DNA of 9,995 bases. Origin: an uncultured Anaerolineaceae bacterium. Its GTDB lineage: Bacteria > Chloroflexota > Anaerolineae > Anaerolineales > Anaerolineaceae. Location: NCBI GenBank assembly GCA_937894825.1, contig CALCQT010000420.1, positions 1 to 9,995 of the forward strand. Direction: 5' to 3'. Numbering within the stretch: the first letter of the stretch is position 1; each line of letters begins with the position of its first letter. A model generated the notes under the pieces. The model did no database searches and was not told where the DNA came from. It saw only the letters and a program-made list of their open reading frames with translations. Below are positions 1 through 7,040 of the stretch, piece after piece. The position numbers were made by a program, and so were the translations under genes.

Positions 1-760
1 ACGGAATTCTGGCGCGCAGTTTTCCGGACGGATCCAGTAATTTTGCGCCTGCTTCAGTCAGCGTGCCGGCATTCGCTCCTGCAGTCAGTACTTCCGGAAG
101 GATGTTGTTCAGCTTCCAACTGAAGTTCCTTCCGGAAACCAATGCATCGAACTGATCGATCATCCGTGAATTCCAGGTGTTGGTGTGGTTGTCAATTGGG
201 AACATCCCGGAGGCATCGCCAACACCGAGGACTTTCTTTCCGGTCAGTTTCCAATGCACATACCCGGCCAGGGTTGTGAAGAAGGATACATCCGCGATGT
301 GCGGTTCATTGTTCAGGATCGCCTGATGCAGATGCGCGATACTCCAGCGCAGCGGGACGTTAAACTTGAATAATTCGGTCAGTTCGATCGCTGCCTGCTC
401 TGTGATTGTGTTGCGCCAGGTACGGAATGGAACCAGTAGTTTGTCTGCCTTGTCGAACGCCAGATAGCCGTGCATCATGGCGGAAAAACCGATCGCGCCG
501 ACCGTGGTCAACTCCACGCCATACTGGTTTTTGACGTCCGCGGCCAGTTCCCGGTAACTGTGCTGAAGCCCTGTCCAGACGTCCTCCAGTGCATAAGTCC
601 AGATGCCGTTGTCATAAGCGTTTTCCCAGCCATAGCTGCCGGATGCGATTGGCGCATGATCCTCATTGATCAGAACGGCTTTGATGCGGGTCGAACCGAA
701 TTCGATGCCCAATGAAGTTTTCCCATGAATAATTGCGTCGCTGATTTTATTTTTATCCAT
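1..760 (-). CDS. araB: FGGY-family ribulokinase, N-terminal part (cut by window edge)
   Basis: Predicted to phosphorylate L-ribulose to L-ribulose 5-phosphate with ATP in the cytoplasm, the second step of arabinose catabolism. I translated about 253 codons from the ATG at 758-760; family members are about 500-550 residues, so roughly the second half, including the ATP-binding FGGY_C domain, lies outside the window. Visible features are the N-terminal phosphate-binding motif [10 protein letters not shown] (about residues 18-27, with Glu where many family members have Asp), GFSAMMHG (91-98), which matches the sugar-binding MHG motif of xylulokinase-like members, and FRTWRN (112-117). This pattern resembles the AraK-type ribulokinase described in Clostridium acetobutylicum more than E. 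coli AraB, so araB is a functional label. A good ribosome site, AGGAG, sits 6 nt before the ATG. It is the third gene of the araA-araD-araB cluster, 97 bp after araD, with a long stem-loop in the gap. From the N-terminal half alone, xylulokinase activity cannot be excluded. Confidence 0.8.
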   Translation of the reverse strand, partial: MDKNKISDAIIHGKTSLGIEFGSTRIKAVLINEDHAPIASGSYGWENAYDNGIWTYALEDVWTGLQHSYRELAADVKNQYGVELTTVGAIGFSAMMHGYLAFDKADKLLVPFRTWRNTITEQAAIELTELFKFNVPLRWSIAHLHQAILNNEPHIADVSFFTTLAGYVHWKLTGKKVLGVGDASGMFPIDNHTNTWNSRMIDQFDALVSGRNFSWKLNNILPEVLTAGANAGTLTEAGAKLLDPSGKLRARIP

Positions 761-782
761 CCTGGTCTCCTGGTTTTTTTTT

Positions 783-822
783 GTTGGTTGATTTTTGGCG
801 TATCGCGCCAAAATCAACCAAC
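783..822 (-). repeat. Long stem-loop in the araD-araB gap
   Basis: Inverted repeat with arms 783-800 (GTTGGTTGATTTTTGGCG) and 806-822 and a 5-nt loop. It gives 17 base pairs with one bulged T. In the araDB transcript it would fold about 22 nt before the araB start codon. It is followed by an A-run and then the ribosome site, not by a U-run, so it is not a normal intrinsic terminator for this operon. On the plus strand the T-run precedes the hairpin, so it does not fit there either. An mRNA processing or stabilising element that sets the araB level relative to araAD is my inference. Confidence 0.7.
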
Positions 823-858
823 GGTTCCCTGATGAGGTATCCTACTATCCCATATCAA

Positions 859-1551
859 TCAATTTTGCCCGTAATAGGCATTGGCCCCGTGTTTGCGGAA
901 ATAATGTTTGTCGAGGAGATATTGTGAAGCCCGTGGGCACAGGGGCGCCAGTGAAAGCGTCGCCAGGGCCATCTCGGCTACACTTTCCAGCACCACGGCA
1001 TGGTAAACGGCTTCCGCCGGGTTCGCTCCCCAGGCAAAGGGACCGTGGCTTTTCACCAGAATCGCAGGCGTGGCCATCGGATCCTTCTCTCCGATCGTTT
1101 CGATAATCACTTTGCCGGTGTTCAGTTCGTAATCCTGTTCGATTTCATCCGCGGTCAGTTCGCGGGCACAGGGCACATCCCCATAAAAATAATCGGCGTG
1201 CGTTGTCCCCAATGCGGGGATCGGCAACCCCGCCTGGGCAAAAGCGATGGCAAATTTTGAATGGGTGTGGACAATTCCTCCCAACTGCGGATACTGCCGA
1301 TACAGCGCCAGATGCGTCGGGGTGTCGGACGACGGCTTATAGTGCCCTTCGACCCGCTCCCCATTCGTCAGGTTGACGACGACCATATCTTCCGTTTTCA
1401 TGCGATCGTATTCTACACCGCTGGGTTTGATGACAATGACTCCCTGCTCGCGATCGATCCCGCTGACATTACCCCAGGTGTAGATCACAACACCGCGCGC
1501 CTGAAGCTCCATATTCGCTTCATAAACTTCCTGTTTCAGTTTTTTAAGCAT
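859..1551 (-). CDS. araD: L-ribulose-5-phosphate 4-epimerase
   Basis: Cytoplasmic class II aldolase/adducin-family enzyme that converts L-ribulose 5-phosphate to D-xylulose 5-phosphate by a retro-aldol/aldol mechanism. The 230-residue length is nearly that of E. coli AraD (231). Recognisable features are TWGNVSG (25-31), KPSG (42-45), SSDTPTH (74-80) carrying the catalytic acid/base Asp76, the zinc ligands His95 and His97 in VHTHS, the third zinc His169 in VKSHGPF, Asp120 in HADYF, and a C-terminal tyrosine pair (226-227) near the position of E. coli Tyr229. All known active-site positions appear intact. The start is supported by AGAAGGA 6 nt upstream. It lies 80 bp downstream of araA in the same direction, and I see no strong terminator in that gap, so co-transcription is likely. 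The related epimerases UlaF and SgbE share this fold, but adjacency to araA makes AraD the best call. Confidence 0.95.
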   Translation of the reverse strand: MLKKLKQEVYEANMELQARGVVIYTWGNVSGIDREQGVIVIKPSGVEYDRMKTEDMVVVNLTNGERVEGHYKPSSDTPTHLALYRQYPQLGGIVHTHSKFAIAFAQAGLPIPALGTTHADYFYGDVPCARELTADEIEQDYELNTGKVIIETIGEKDPMATPAILVKSHGPFAWGANPAEAVYHAVVLESVAEMALATLSLAPLCPRASQYLLDKHYFRKHGANAYYGQN

Positions 1552-1631
1552 AAACGATCCTTCTCTCTGCTGACAGGGTCCATACTGTTTTCAGACACAC
1601 ACTCACGCTGTGAATCTCAGACAATGTTACT

Positions 1632-3110
1632 TTATTGGAGTTTCCAGGCCAGGTCGGCCAGGAAAAGCTGCTGTTTGAAGCGTTCGATCGTTGTATCCTT
1701 CGTGATATGAACGAATTCGATACCCATCATTTCCGCCCAGTCTTCCATCATTTCAGCTGTGGCAGCATAGCTGAGCACCGTGTGATGCGCCCCGCCGGCC
1801 AGAATCCAGCAATGAGCTCCGGTCAGCAAATCCGGTTCCGGACGCCACATGACGCGCGCCACCGGCAGATTGGGCATCTTTAATCCCGGCTCCACCGCTT
1901 CGATATCCTGTACGATCAAACGCAGCCGTCCGCCCATGTCCACCAGCGAAACAACAATCGCTTTGCCGGGGCGCCCTTCGAAAACCAGACGGGCCGGCGC
2001 TTCGCGGTCGCCAATGCCCAGCGGATGAACTTCGATGCGCGGTTTTTCCGCGGCGATTGTCGGGCAGACTTCGAGCATGTGCGCGCCCAACGAGAGCTCT
2101 TTCCCTGGCTCCAGGTCATAGGTATAATCTTCCATGAACGCGGTGCCGCCAGGCAGCCCTGCTGTCATCTGCTTCACGATGTGTGTCATGGCCGCAACCT
2201 TCCAGTCTCCTTCGCCGCCATAACCATAACCGGCTTCCATCAGACGCTGGGTGGCCAGCCCGGGCAGTTGTTTCATGCCATAAAGATCCTGGAAAGTGTT
2301 ACTGAAGGCGCCGGCGCCTTCGCTGTCGAGAATCCGTTTCATGGCAATTTCTTCTTTTGCCTGATACCGAATTGACTCAATATTGTCTGTACTGATATCA
2401 TATTTTACTTCATATTCAGCGCAGCGTTCGTCGGCTTCTTTATCCGTCACTTTTTCAATTTCTTCTACCAGGTAGCCAACCGGCCAGGTGTTGACCTGCC
2501 AACCCAATTTGATCTGTGCTTCGACTTTGTCACCTTCGGTCACGGCAACTTCGCGCATGTTATCGCCGAAACGGACGACTTTCAGCGTTTTGCTGATTTT
2601 ATAGCCGATTGCGGAGCGCATCCAGCTGCCGATTTGTTTCTGAACCGGCTCATCCTGCCAATAACCAACCACGATTTTGCGCGGCAGGCGCATGCGGGCG
2701 GCGATAAAGCCGTGTTCACGATCGCCATGAGCGGATTGATGCAGGTTCATGAAATCCATATTGATGTCCAGATCGGGGATGTTGCGTCCGAACTGCGTGT
2801 GCAGATGCAGATATGGTTTCTGAAGCAGCGCGAACCCGTTGATCCACATTTTTGACGGGCTGAATGTGTGCATCCAAGTGATAATACCGGCGCAATTGTC
2901 GTTGAAATTTGCTTCTTTGATCACCTGTGTGATTTCATCGGCAGTCTTCGCAGTGATTTTATAGATGACTTTGCCGGGAATGGACGGTGAGGCATCCAGT
3001 GCCTCCGCAATCGAGGCTGCATTTGCTGCGACCTGGTTCAACGTTTCTTCGCCATACAAAAATTGTGAACCGACAACCAACCAGAATTCATTGTTTTTCA
3101 AATCAGACAT
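1632..3110 (-). CDS. araA: L-arabinose isomerase
   Basis: Converts L-arabinose to L-ribulose, the entry step of the pathway; cytoplasmic and Mn2+-dependent in characterised members. The 492 residues match the family (about 475-500). Family blocks are clear from end to end: the N-terminal LVVGSQFLYGEETL (11-24), the central HTQFGRNIPDLDINMDFMN stretch (104-122), MKQLPGLATQRLMEAGYG (279-296), and AWIL-like WILAGGAHHT (435-444). Catalytic and metal residues, aligned by eye to E. coli Glu306, Glu333, His350 and His450, are Glu300 (in GGEGDWK), Glu327 (in FMEDYTY), His344 (in GAHMLEVCP) and the His442/443 pair, so the enzyme looks active. GGAGG lies 5 nt before the ATG and fixes the start. It is the first gene of the catabolic cluster and diverges from the LacI-type regulator across a 248-bp AT-rich region. 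Confidence 0.97.
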   Translation of the reverse strand: MSDLKNNEFWLVVGSQFLYGEETLNQVAANAASIAEALDASPSIPGKVIYKITAKTADEITQVIKEANFNDNCAGIITWMHTFSPSKMWINGFALLQKPYLHLHTQFGRNIPDLDINMDFMNLHQSAHGDREHGFIAARMRLPRKIVVGYWQDEPVQKQIGSWMRSAIGYKISKTLKVVRFGDNMREVAVTEGDKVEAQIKLGWQVNTWPVGYLVEEIEKVTDKEADERCAEYEVKYDISTDNIESIRYQAKEEIAMKRILDSEGAGAFSNTFQDLYGMKQLPGLATQRLMEAGYGYGGEGDWKVAAMTHIVKQMTAGLPGGTAFMEDYTYDLEPGKELSLGAHMLEVCPTIAAEKPRIEVHPLGIGDREAPARLVFEGRPGKAIVVSLVDMGGRLRLIVQDIEAVEPGLKMPNLPVARVMWRPEPDLLTGAHCWILAGGAHHTVLSYAATAEMMEDWAEMMGIEFVHITKDTTIERFKQQLFLADLAWKLQ

Positions 3111-3115
3111 TTTAT

Positions 3116-3120
3116 CCTCC
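3116..3120 (-). promoter_or_regulatory. araA ribosome binding site
   Basis: GGAGG in the minus-strand sense, 5 nt before the araA ATG. It is one of the strongest Shine-Dalgarno sites in the window and fixes the start of the isomerase. Confidence 0.85.
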
Positions 3121-3138
3121 AGCCATTTTCAGGCGTCT

Positions 3139-3155
3139 ATTAGTGTTCATTAGTG
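3139..3155. repeat. Direct repeat ATTAGTG x2 in the araA leader
   Basis: Two perfect copies of ATTAGTG, at 3139-3145 and 3149-3155, separated by TTC so that they repeat every 10 bp, about one DNA turn. They sit 29-45 bp before the araA start codon. They could be a protein-binding site for the divergent regulator or another factor, but LacI-family proteins normally prefer inverted repeats, so the function is unproven and the repeat could be chance. Confidence 0.4.
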
Positions 3156-3254
3156 GCATGCTATTCCTGCGATATAGAAATGAAAAATAAAGCAAAATAG
3201 CGTTTATAAAAAATCATAAAAGAAGTAAATAAATAGTATAAATACAATAAAATC

Positions 3255-3263
3255 TGATATAAT
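3255..3263 (+). promoter_or_regulatory. Extended -10 promoter for the LacI-type regulator
   Basis: TGATATAAT is a perfect TATAAT hexamer with the TGn extension that can compensate for a weak -35. No good -35 is visible 16-18 bp upstream. The predicted start of transcription would be near 3270, leaving a leader of about 90 nt before the regulator ATG. Confidence 0.5.
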
Positions 3264-3358
3264 AAATCTATATTTTTTATATTTTCATTGATTTTCTATC
3301 CTTTTACTTGTTCGACCTCCCATCAGGTAAAATAAAAAAAGAAAGAGGCTGACAAATC

Positions 3359-4426
3359 ATGATTTCTCGCTCAAAAAATAAGATCACAATCCGGGACATC
3401 GCAGAAGAATGCGGTGTGTCCGTTCAGACTGTTTCCCGTGTTATCAATAACCGCCCGGATGTTTCCCCCGCGACAAGACAAAAAATCGAAGCTTTTATAG
3501 CCAGCTCCGGCTTCAGGCCGAACGCGGTTGCCCGCAGCCTGGTCTCCCGGCGAAGTCACACGCTGGGTGTGATTATTGGCGGATTGCGCTATATCAGCGT
3601 TGGATATACGTTGAATGGCATTAATGAGGCCTGTGAAAAAGCCGGGTATACCCTGATTATTAAAGAGCTTTTGCAAATTGACTCCACCGATATTTCCCCG
3701 CTGATCATGACGTTGGTCGAGAATCAGGTGGAGGGGATCATTTATGCGGCGCCGGATCTCAACAATAATGTACTGTATGTTCAATCCCATCTGCCTGCTT
3801 TCTGTCCGCCGATCATTTTTGTGAAGAGCCAGCCCAATCCGAAGTTCACGACGATCAGTATTGATAATTATGGCGGCGCTTGCAAAGCGGTTGAGCACCT
3901 TATCGCGAACGGTTGTTCCCACATCGGGCACATTGCCGGATCGCTTTCCTGGCTGGAAGCCCGGCAGCGGAAACAGGGCTGGGAAGACACGCTGCGGAAA
4001 CACGGCCTTGCGGTGGATGAGGCCAGCTGGATCGAGGGCGATTGGAGTGCAGAGCGCGGGATGGCGCTGTTCCCCCAACTGTTGCAGCGGAATGAGAAGC
4101 TGGATGGGCTCTTTGTCGGGAATGACGAAATGGCCATGGGCGTTGTTCGTTATGCCAACAATGCCGGAATCCGAATCCCCGCTGATGTTGCTGTGGTCGG
4201 GTTTGACGACCAGAAAGAAAGCGCTTATTTTTCACCTTCCCTGACAACAATTTCACATCCGCTGCGGGAGATGGGGAAGTTGGCGACCACCACCATGATT
4301 TCCATGCTTGAAAGCGATGGAGAACCTTCACAGCCGCTGCAAATTACGCTTGAGACCAACCTCATCACGCGCGAAAGTTCGGAAAACCGTGAATACATAA
4401 ATGGTATTCGCGTACGCGTATCTTAA
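3359..4426 (+). CDS. LacI-family transcriptional regulator, probable arabinose repressor
   Basis: A 355-residue DNA-binding repressor of typical LacI/GalR length. The N-terminal helix-turn-helix is unmistakable: ITIRDIAEECGVSVQTVSRV (9-28), with recognition residues Val22, Gln23 and Arg27, then the hinge helix RPNAVARSLVSRR (53-65), including the minor-groove Leu61. Residues from about 67 form the periplasmic-binding-protein-like sugar domain, with family blocks GVIIGG (70-75), VEGIIYAAP, the HIGHIAGS stretch, GLFVGNDEMAMGV and DVAVVGFDD. The effector is probably L-arabinose or a close metabolite, inferred from position between araA and the sugar importer; functionally it would be an AraR, but unlike Bacillus AraR it has no GntR-type DNA-binding domain. 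The start ATG has AGAGG about 10 nt upstream, slightly far. It diverges from araA and converges with the permease gene 100 bp downstream. Confidence 0.92.
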   Translation: MISRSKNKITIRDIAEECGVSVQTVSRVINNRPDVSPATRQKIEAFIASSGFRPNAVARSLVSRRSHTLGVIIGGLRYISVGYTLNGINEACEKAGYTLIIKELLQIDSTDISPLIMTLVENQVEGIIYAAPDLNNNVLYVQSHLPAFCPPIIFVKSQPNPKFTTISIDNYGGACKAVEHLIANGCSHIGHIAGSLSWLEARQRKQGWEDTLRKHGLAVDEASWIEGDWSAERGMALFPQLLQRNEKLDGLFVGNDEMAMGVVRYANNAGIRIPADVAVVGFDDQKESAYFSPSLTTISHPLREMGKLATTTMISMLESDGEPSQPLQITLETNLITRESSENREYINGIRVRVS

Positions 4427-4526
4427 TAGCAATCGGTTTGTTATTGAGATTTGCGCGTTCGTGGTTTTCCTTCTGCCGGCTTGGCGGCTGCGGATAGCAG
4501 CTTCGCTTATCCCTTATCTGCCCCGA
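4427..4526. other. Convergent gap without a clear terminator
   Basis: This 100-bp gap separates the converging ends of the regulator and the last transporter gene. Two weak hairpins can be drawn: GCCG/CGGC (4475-4488) and GGATAGC pairing with GCTTATCC through one bulge (4492-4512). Neither is followed by a convincing T-run on either strand, so termination here may be Rho-dependent or inefficient. I see no gene in it. Confidence 0.4.
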
Positions 4527-5510
4527 TTATTTGATGACCCGGATCGACTTGCGGTCGATGGTCAGTGCGACGACCACAAGGAAAATCACTCCTTTGATTA
4601 ACTGCTGGACAGCGGTGTCGTAACGCATCATTACCAAGCCGTTATTCAGAATCGAATAGATCAAGGTTCCGACAACAATGTTGGAAAAACGCACCTTGGC
4701 GCCACCGGAAATCGGCATTCCTCCCAATACCAGCGAGATCAGGATCTGTGTTTCCAATTGGTTTCCCGCCGTTGCTGTGATTGAACCCACCTTAATTACG
4801 TTTAAGAATGCCGCGAAGCCTGTGACCGCGCCAGCAGCGACATAGACCCCAAATTTCATCAAATCGGTCCGGATTCCCGAAAACCTTGCGGCGGTTTCAC
4901 CGGCGCCGATTGACTTTAGCGAAATGCCGACTTTTGTAAATTGAAATACAAAAAACAGCAGCAGGAGGACGATCACGGTCGATGTAATTTTGATATTGTT
5001 TTGATTGAGCGCCGTCATCGTTTGAGCAGAAGCAACCGGTGCGTTTGTGGTAAGATATGCGCATACGCCGCGGAATAGAAACATGGAGCAAATGGTCACG
5101 ATAAAGGAGGGAATTTTGAATTTCACATGGAACAGACCATTGAAAGCCCCGATGGCTGCGCCTGTCAGAATCCCGGCTGCAATGGCCAGCGGGATGTTTT
5201 GAAAGGATAACCAGCTGATCACGATCGACGCCATGCCGAGAATCGAGCCTTGTGAAAAATCGAGCCCGCCGACAGTCATAATCAGAAAAACACCGGCGCT
5301 TGCGATCATGGGCACATAAACCTGACTGAGAATCAATTTGGCGGCTGCGGGTTTCATGATCCTGCCTTCTGTCAGGACCGCGAAGATGCCGAATATGATT
5401 ACCAATCCAACAAACGGCAGTAAGTCACGGAGAAGAGATTCATTAAACAGGCGTCTTTTCTTCTCTGAGACGGTTTTTTCATTTAGATTTTGCGTTATTT
5501 GTTCTGTCAT
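4527..5510 (-). CDS. Sugar ABC transporter permease (RbsC/AraH family), second permease
   Basis: Inner-membrane subunit of the importer, family BPD_transp_2, 327 residues as usual for RbsC/AraH-type proteins. After a charged cytoplasmic N-terminus (1-30) about ten hydrophobic segments follow, roughly at 31-46, 64-82, 88-103, 106-127, 133-153, 176-191, 220-239, 254-268, 277-294 and 304-318. Family signatures are GGLDFSQGS (81-89), KIPSFIVT (132-139), the cytoplasmic loop GAGETAARFSGI (202-213), which is expected to contact the ATPase, and LGGMPISGG (262-270). It is the last gene of the operon, 12 bp after the ATPase, with only a weak ribosome site (GGGAA), which suggests translational coupling. 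It probably pairs with the other permease (7041-8009) as a heterodimer, since both share motifs but differ widely in sequence. Confidence 0.92.
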   Translation of the reverse strand: MTEQITQNLNEKTVSEKKRRLFNESLLRDLLPFVGLVIIFGIFAVLTEGRIMKPAAAKLILSQVYVPMIASAGVFLIMTVGGLDFSQGSILGMASIVISWLSFQNIPLAIAAGILTGAAIGAFNGLFHVKFKIPSFIVTICSMFLFRGVCAYLTTNAPVASAQTMTALNQNNIKITSTVIVLLLLFFVFQFTKVGISLKSIGAGETAARFSGIRTDLMKFGVYVAAGAVTGFAAFLNVIKVGSITATAGNQLETQILISLVLGGMPISGGAKVRFSNIVVGTLIYSILNNGLVMMRYDTAVQQLIKGVIFLVVVALTIDRKSIRVIK

Positions 5511-5522
5511 AAGATTCCCGCT

Positions 5523-7028
5523 TTAAATCATTTTTTCAATCAAGTCTTCTTCGGTGAGTTTTTCATTCCTGCTGAACTCACCGTTGATGCGGCCTTTTTT
5601 CATGATCAAAATCCGGTCACACATTCCAAGCAATTCCAGAATTTCTTCGGAAATCATGATGATCGATTTTCCTTTTTCACAGAGGTCGCTCATCAGGCTA
5701 TAGATGTCCGCTTTGACTTTCACGTCAATCCCGCGGGTGGGGCTGTCAAGGATAATGATGTCAGAATCCTTTCCCAACCAGCGTGCCAGAACGACTTTTT
5801 GCTTGTTGCCGCCGGACAAATCTGAAACATATTGTTGGATCCCGGTCATCTTTACGCTGATCATTTCGGCGTTCTTATTTGCGAATTCATCCAGACTCCT
5901 GCCTGCCAGGATGCCGTTCGTGGCGAGCTCATCAACCGACGGCAGGCAAATATTGTCCCGGATACTGTTGTTGACCACCAATGATTCATTGTCCCGGTCC
6001 TTGGATGCGTATGCAATTTTGTTCGCGATTGCGGCAGGGATCGAATCAATCCGGGTTCCATTCGCAAGCGTGACTGTCCCTTTGCGGCCGTAAGAAGCCG
6101 CGAAAAGCGCTTTCCCGATTTCATGCATACCGCATTCGCTCAGACCGCCAAAACCCAGAATTTCGCCTCTATGCACGTCAAAACTTACATCCGAAAACTG
6201 TTTCGGTACGCTGAGGTCGCGCGCTTTTAAGACAACTTCACCGGAAGTTTTGCTGTCAAAATCCGTTCGATAATAACGATTCCCAAGTTCACGGCCGACC
6301 ATCAGCCGTTTCAGATCATCTTCGGTTGCAGACTTTGTCTCAATCGTATCAATCAGTTCTCCGTCCCGTAATACGGAGATCCGATCTGTGTGGGTGAGCA
6401 CTTCGACCAGGTCATGCGAGATGAAAATCACGGTTCTGTTGTCGGCCTTGATGCTGTCCATTAACTTGTATAATTCAAGCCGTCCGGTCTGACTCAACGC
6501 TGTGGTTGTCTCATCGACCACGACAACTTTTGGCTTGAAATAAGTTGCTTTGACCATCTCAATTAATTTTCGGTCTTCAAAGTTGTAATAATCGATCATC
6601 AGGGAGGCATTGATGCGGTCATACCCATAATCTCTGAGGAGTTTTTGAGCTTCACGGTTCATTCGGCTGGTGTTTTTGATGCCGAATTTTACGAAGGGAT
6701 CCTCATTTCCGAGAAAAATGTTTTCAGCCACCGTTAACCCGTTTAATGTGCCGATCTCCTGAACAATGATCGAAGCGCCCATGCGGTTTCCTTCAATCTG
6801 GTTATGGGCATTCATTTCTTTCCCATCCAGAATAAAACGTCCTGAATCGATGTTGTGGATACCGCACAACATGGATGAAAAAGTGGATTTTCCGGATCCA
6901 TTTTCGCCGATTAGTCCATGGATTTCACCCCGGTTGAATGAAAACGAAACATCACGTACCGCCTGTGTGATTCCAAAAGATTTGCTGACATTTTCAGCCG
7001 TGAGGATAACTTTATCTGATTCTGACAT
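5523..7028 (-). CDS. Sugar ABC transporter ATP-binding protein (two fused ABC domains)
   Basis: Cytoplasmic motor of the importer, RbsA/MglA/AraG-like, about 501 residues with two ABC domains in tandem. Residues below are counted from the upstream ATG at 7034; subtract 2 for the chosen start. Domain 1 has an intact Walker A GENGSGKST (43-51), Q-loop Gln92, Walker B VVVVDE (170-175) and switch His207, but where LSGGQ is expected there is only YNFEDRK (150-156). Domain 2 has a degenerate Walker A (GLSECGMHE, 297-305, no Lys), an intact LSGGNKQ (406-412), a Walker B ending in Asp430-Ser431 instead of Asp-Glu, and Glu463 where the switch His should be. Thus one composite site looks competent and the other dead. 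I chose the ATG at 7028 because AGGAGG (7035-7040) is 6 nt from it but directly abuts the ATG at 7034. Its coding start lies 12 bp after the preceding permease. Confidence 0.93.
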   Translation of the reverse strand: MSESDKVILTAENVSKSFGITQAVRDVSFSFNRGEIHGLIGENGSGKSTFSSMLCGIHNIDSGRFILDGKEMNAHNQIEGNRMGASIIVQEIGTLNGLTVAENIFLGNEDPFVKFGIKNTSRMNREAQKLLRDYGYDRINASLMIDYYNFEDRKLIEMVKATYFKPKVVVVDETTTALSQTGRLELYKLMDSIKADNRTVIFISHDLVEVLTHTDRISVLRDGELIDTIETKSATEDDLKRLMVGRELGNRYYRTDFDSKTSGEVVLKARDLSVPKQFSDVSFDVHRGEILGFGGLSECGMHEIGKALFAASYGRKGTVTLANGTRIDSIPAAIANKIAYASKDRDNESLVVNNSIRDNICLPSVDELATNGILAGRSLDEFANKNAEMISVKMTGIQQYVSDLSGGNKQKVVLARWLGKDSDIIILDSPTRGIDVKVKADIYSLMSDLCEKGKSIIMISEEILELLGMCDRILIMKKGRINGEFSRNEKLTEEDLIEKMI

Positions 7029-7034
7029 TTGCAT

Positions 7035-7040
7035 CCTCCT
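7035..7040 (-). promoter_or_regulatory. ATPase ribosome binding site, decides the start
   Basis: AGGAGG in the minus-strand sense. It touches the ATG at 7032-7034 with no spacer but is 6 nt from the ATG at 7026-7028, so the second ATG is the more likely start of the ATPase. Confidence 0.75.

Larger units (their letters stand above)
3111..3358. promoter_or_regulatory. Divergent araA / regulator control region
   Basis: A 248-bp gap between the divergent starts of araA and the LacI-type regulator. The middle (about 3171-3300) is extremely AT-rich with many short A- and T-runs, in sharp contrast to the near-50% GC genes on both sides; such DNA is often curved or acts as upstream promoter element. 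A perfect extended -10 for the regulator is annotated separately. For araA I see only partial -10 candidates in the minus sense (for example TATACT and TATGAT) without good -35 partners. I found no copy of the CG-centred palindrome seen before the transporter operon. No small gene is evident. Confidence 0.6.

Noticed and set aside
859..1710. Several plus-strand open frames opposite araD and araA (for example 1261-1710).
   Set aside because: They are shadows of well-identified minus-strand genes, with no ribosome sites or recognisable domains.
2281..2295. AraA has Gln274 in NTFQDLYG where most isomerases have Glu, suggesting a lost catalytic residue.
   Set aside because: Spacing to E. coli Glu306/Glu333/His350 shows that the catalytic residues are those in GGEGDWK, FMEDYTY and GAHMLEVCP, all present here; the Gln lies outside that set.
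3371..4331. Minus-strand open frames opposite the LacI-type regulator.
   Set aside because: The plus-strand frame has complete LacI-family motifs from end to end; the opposite frames have none.
4475..4512. Intrinsic terminator between the regulator and the last permease.
   Set aside because: The two small hairpins there are imperfect and lack an adjacent T-run on either strand.
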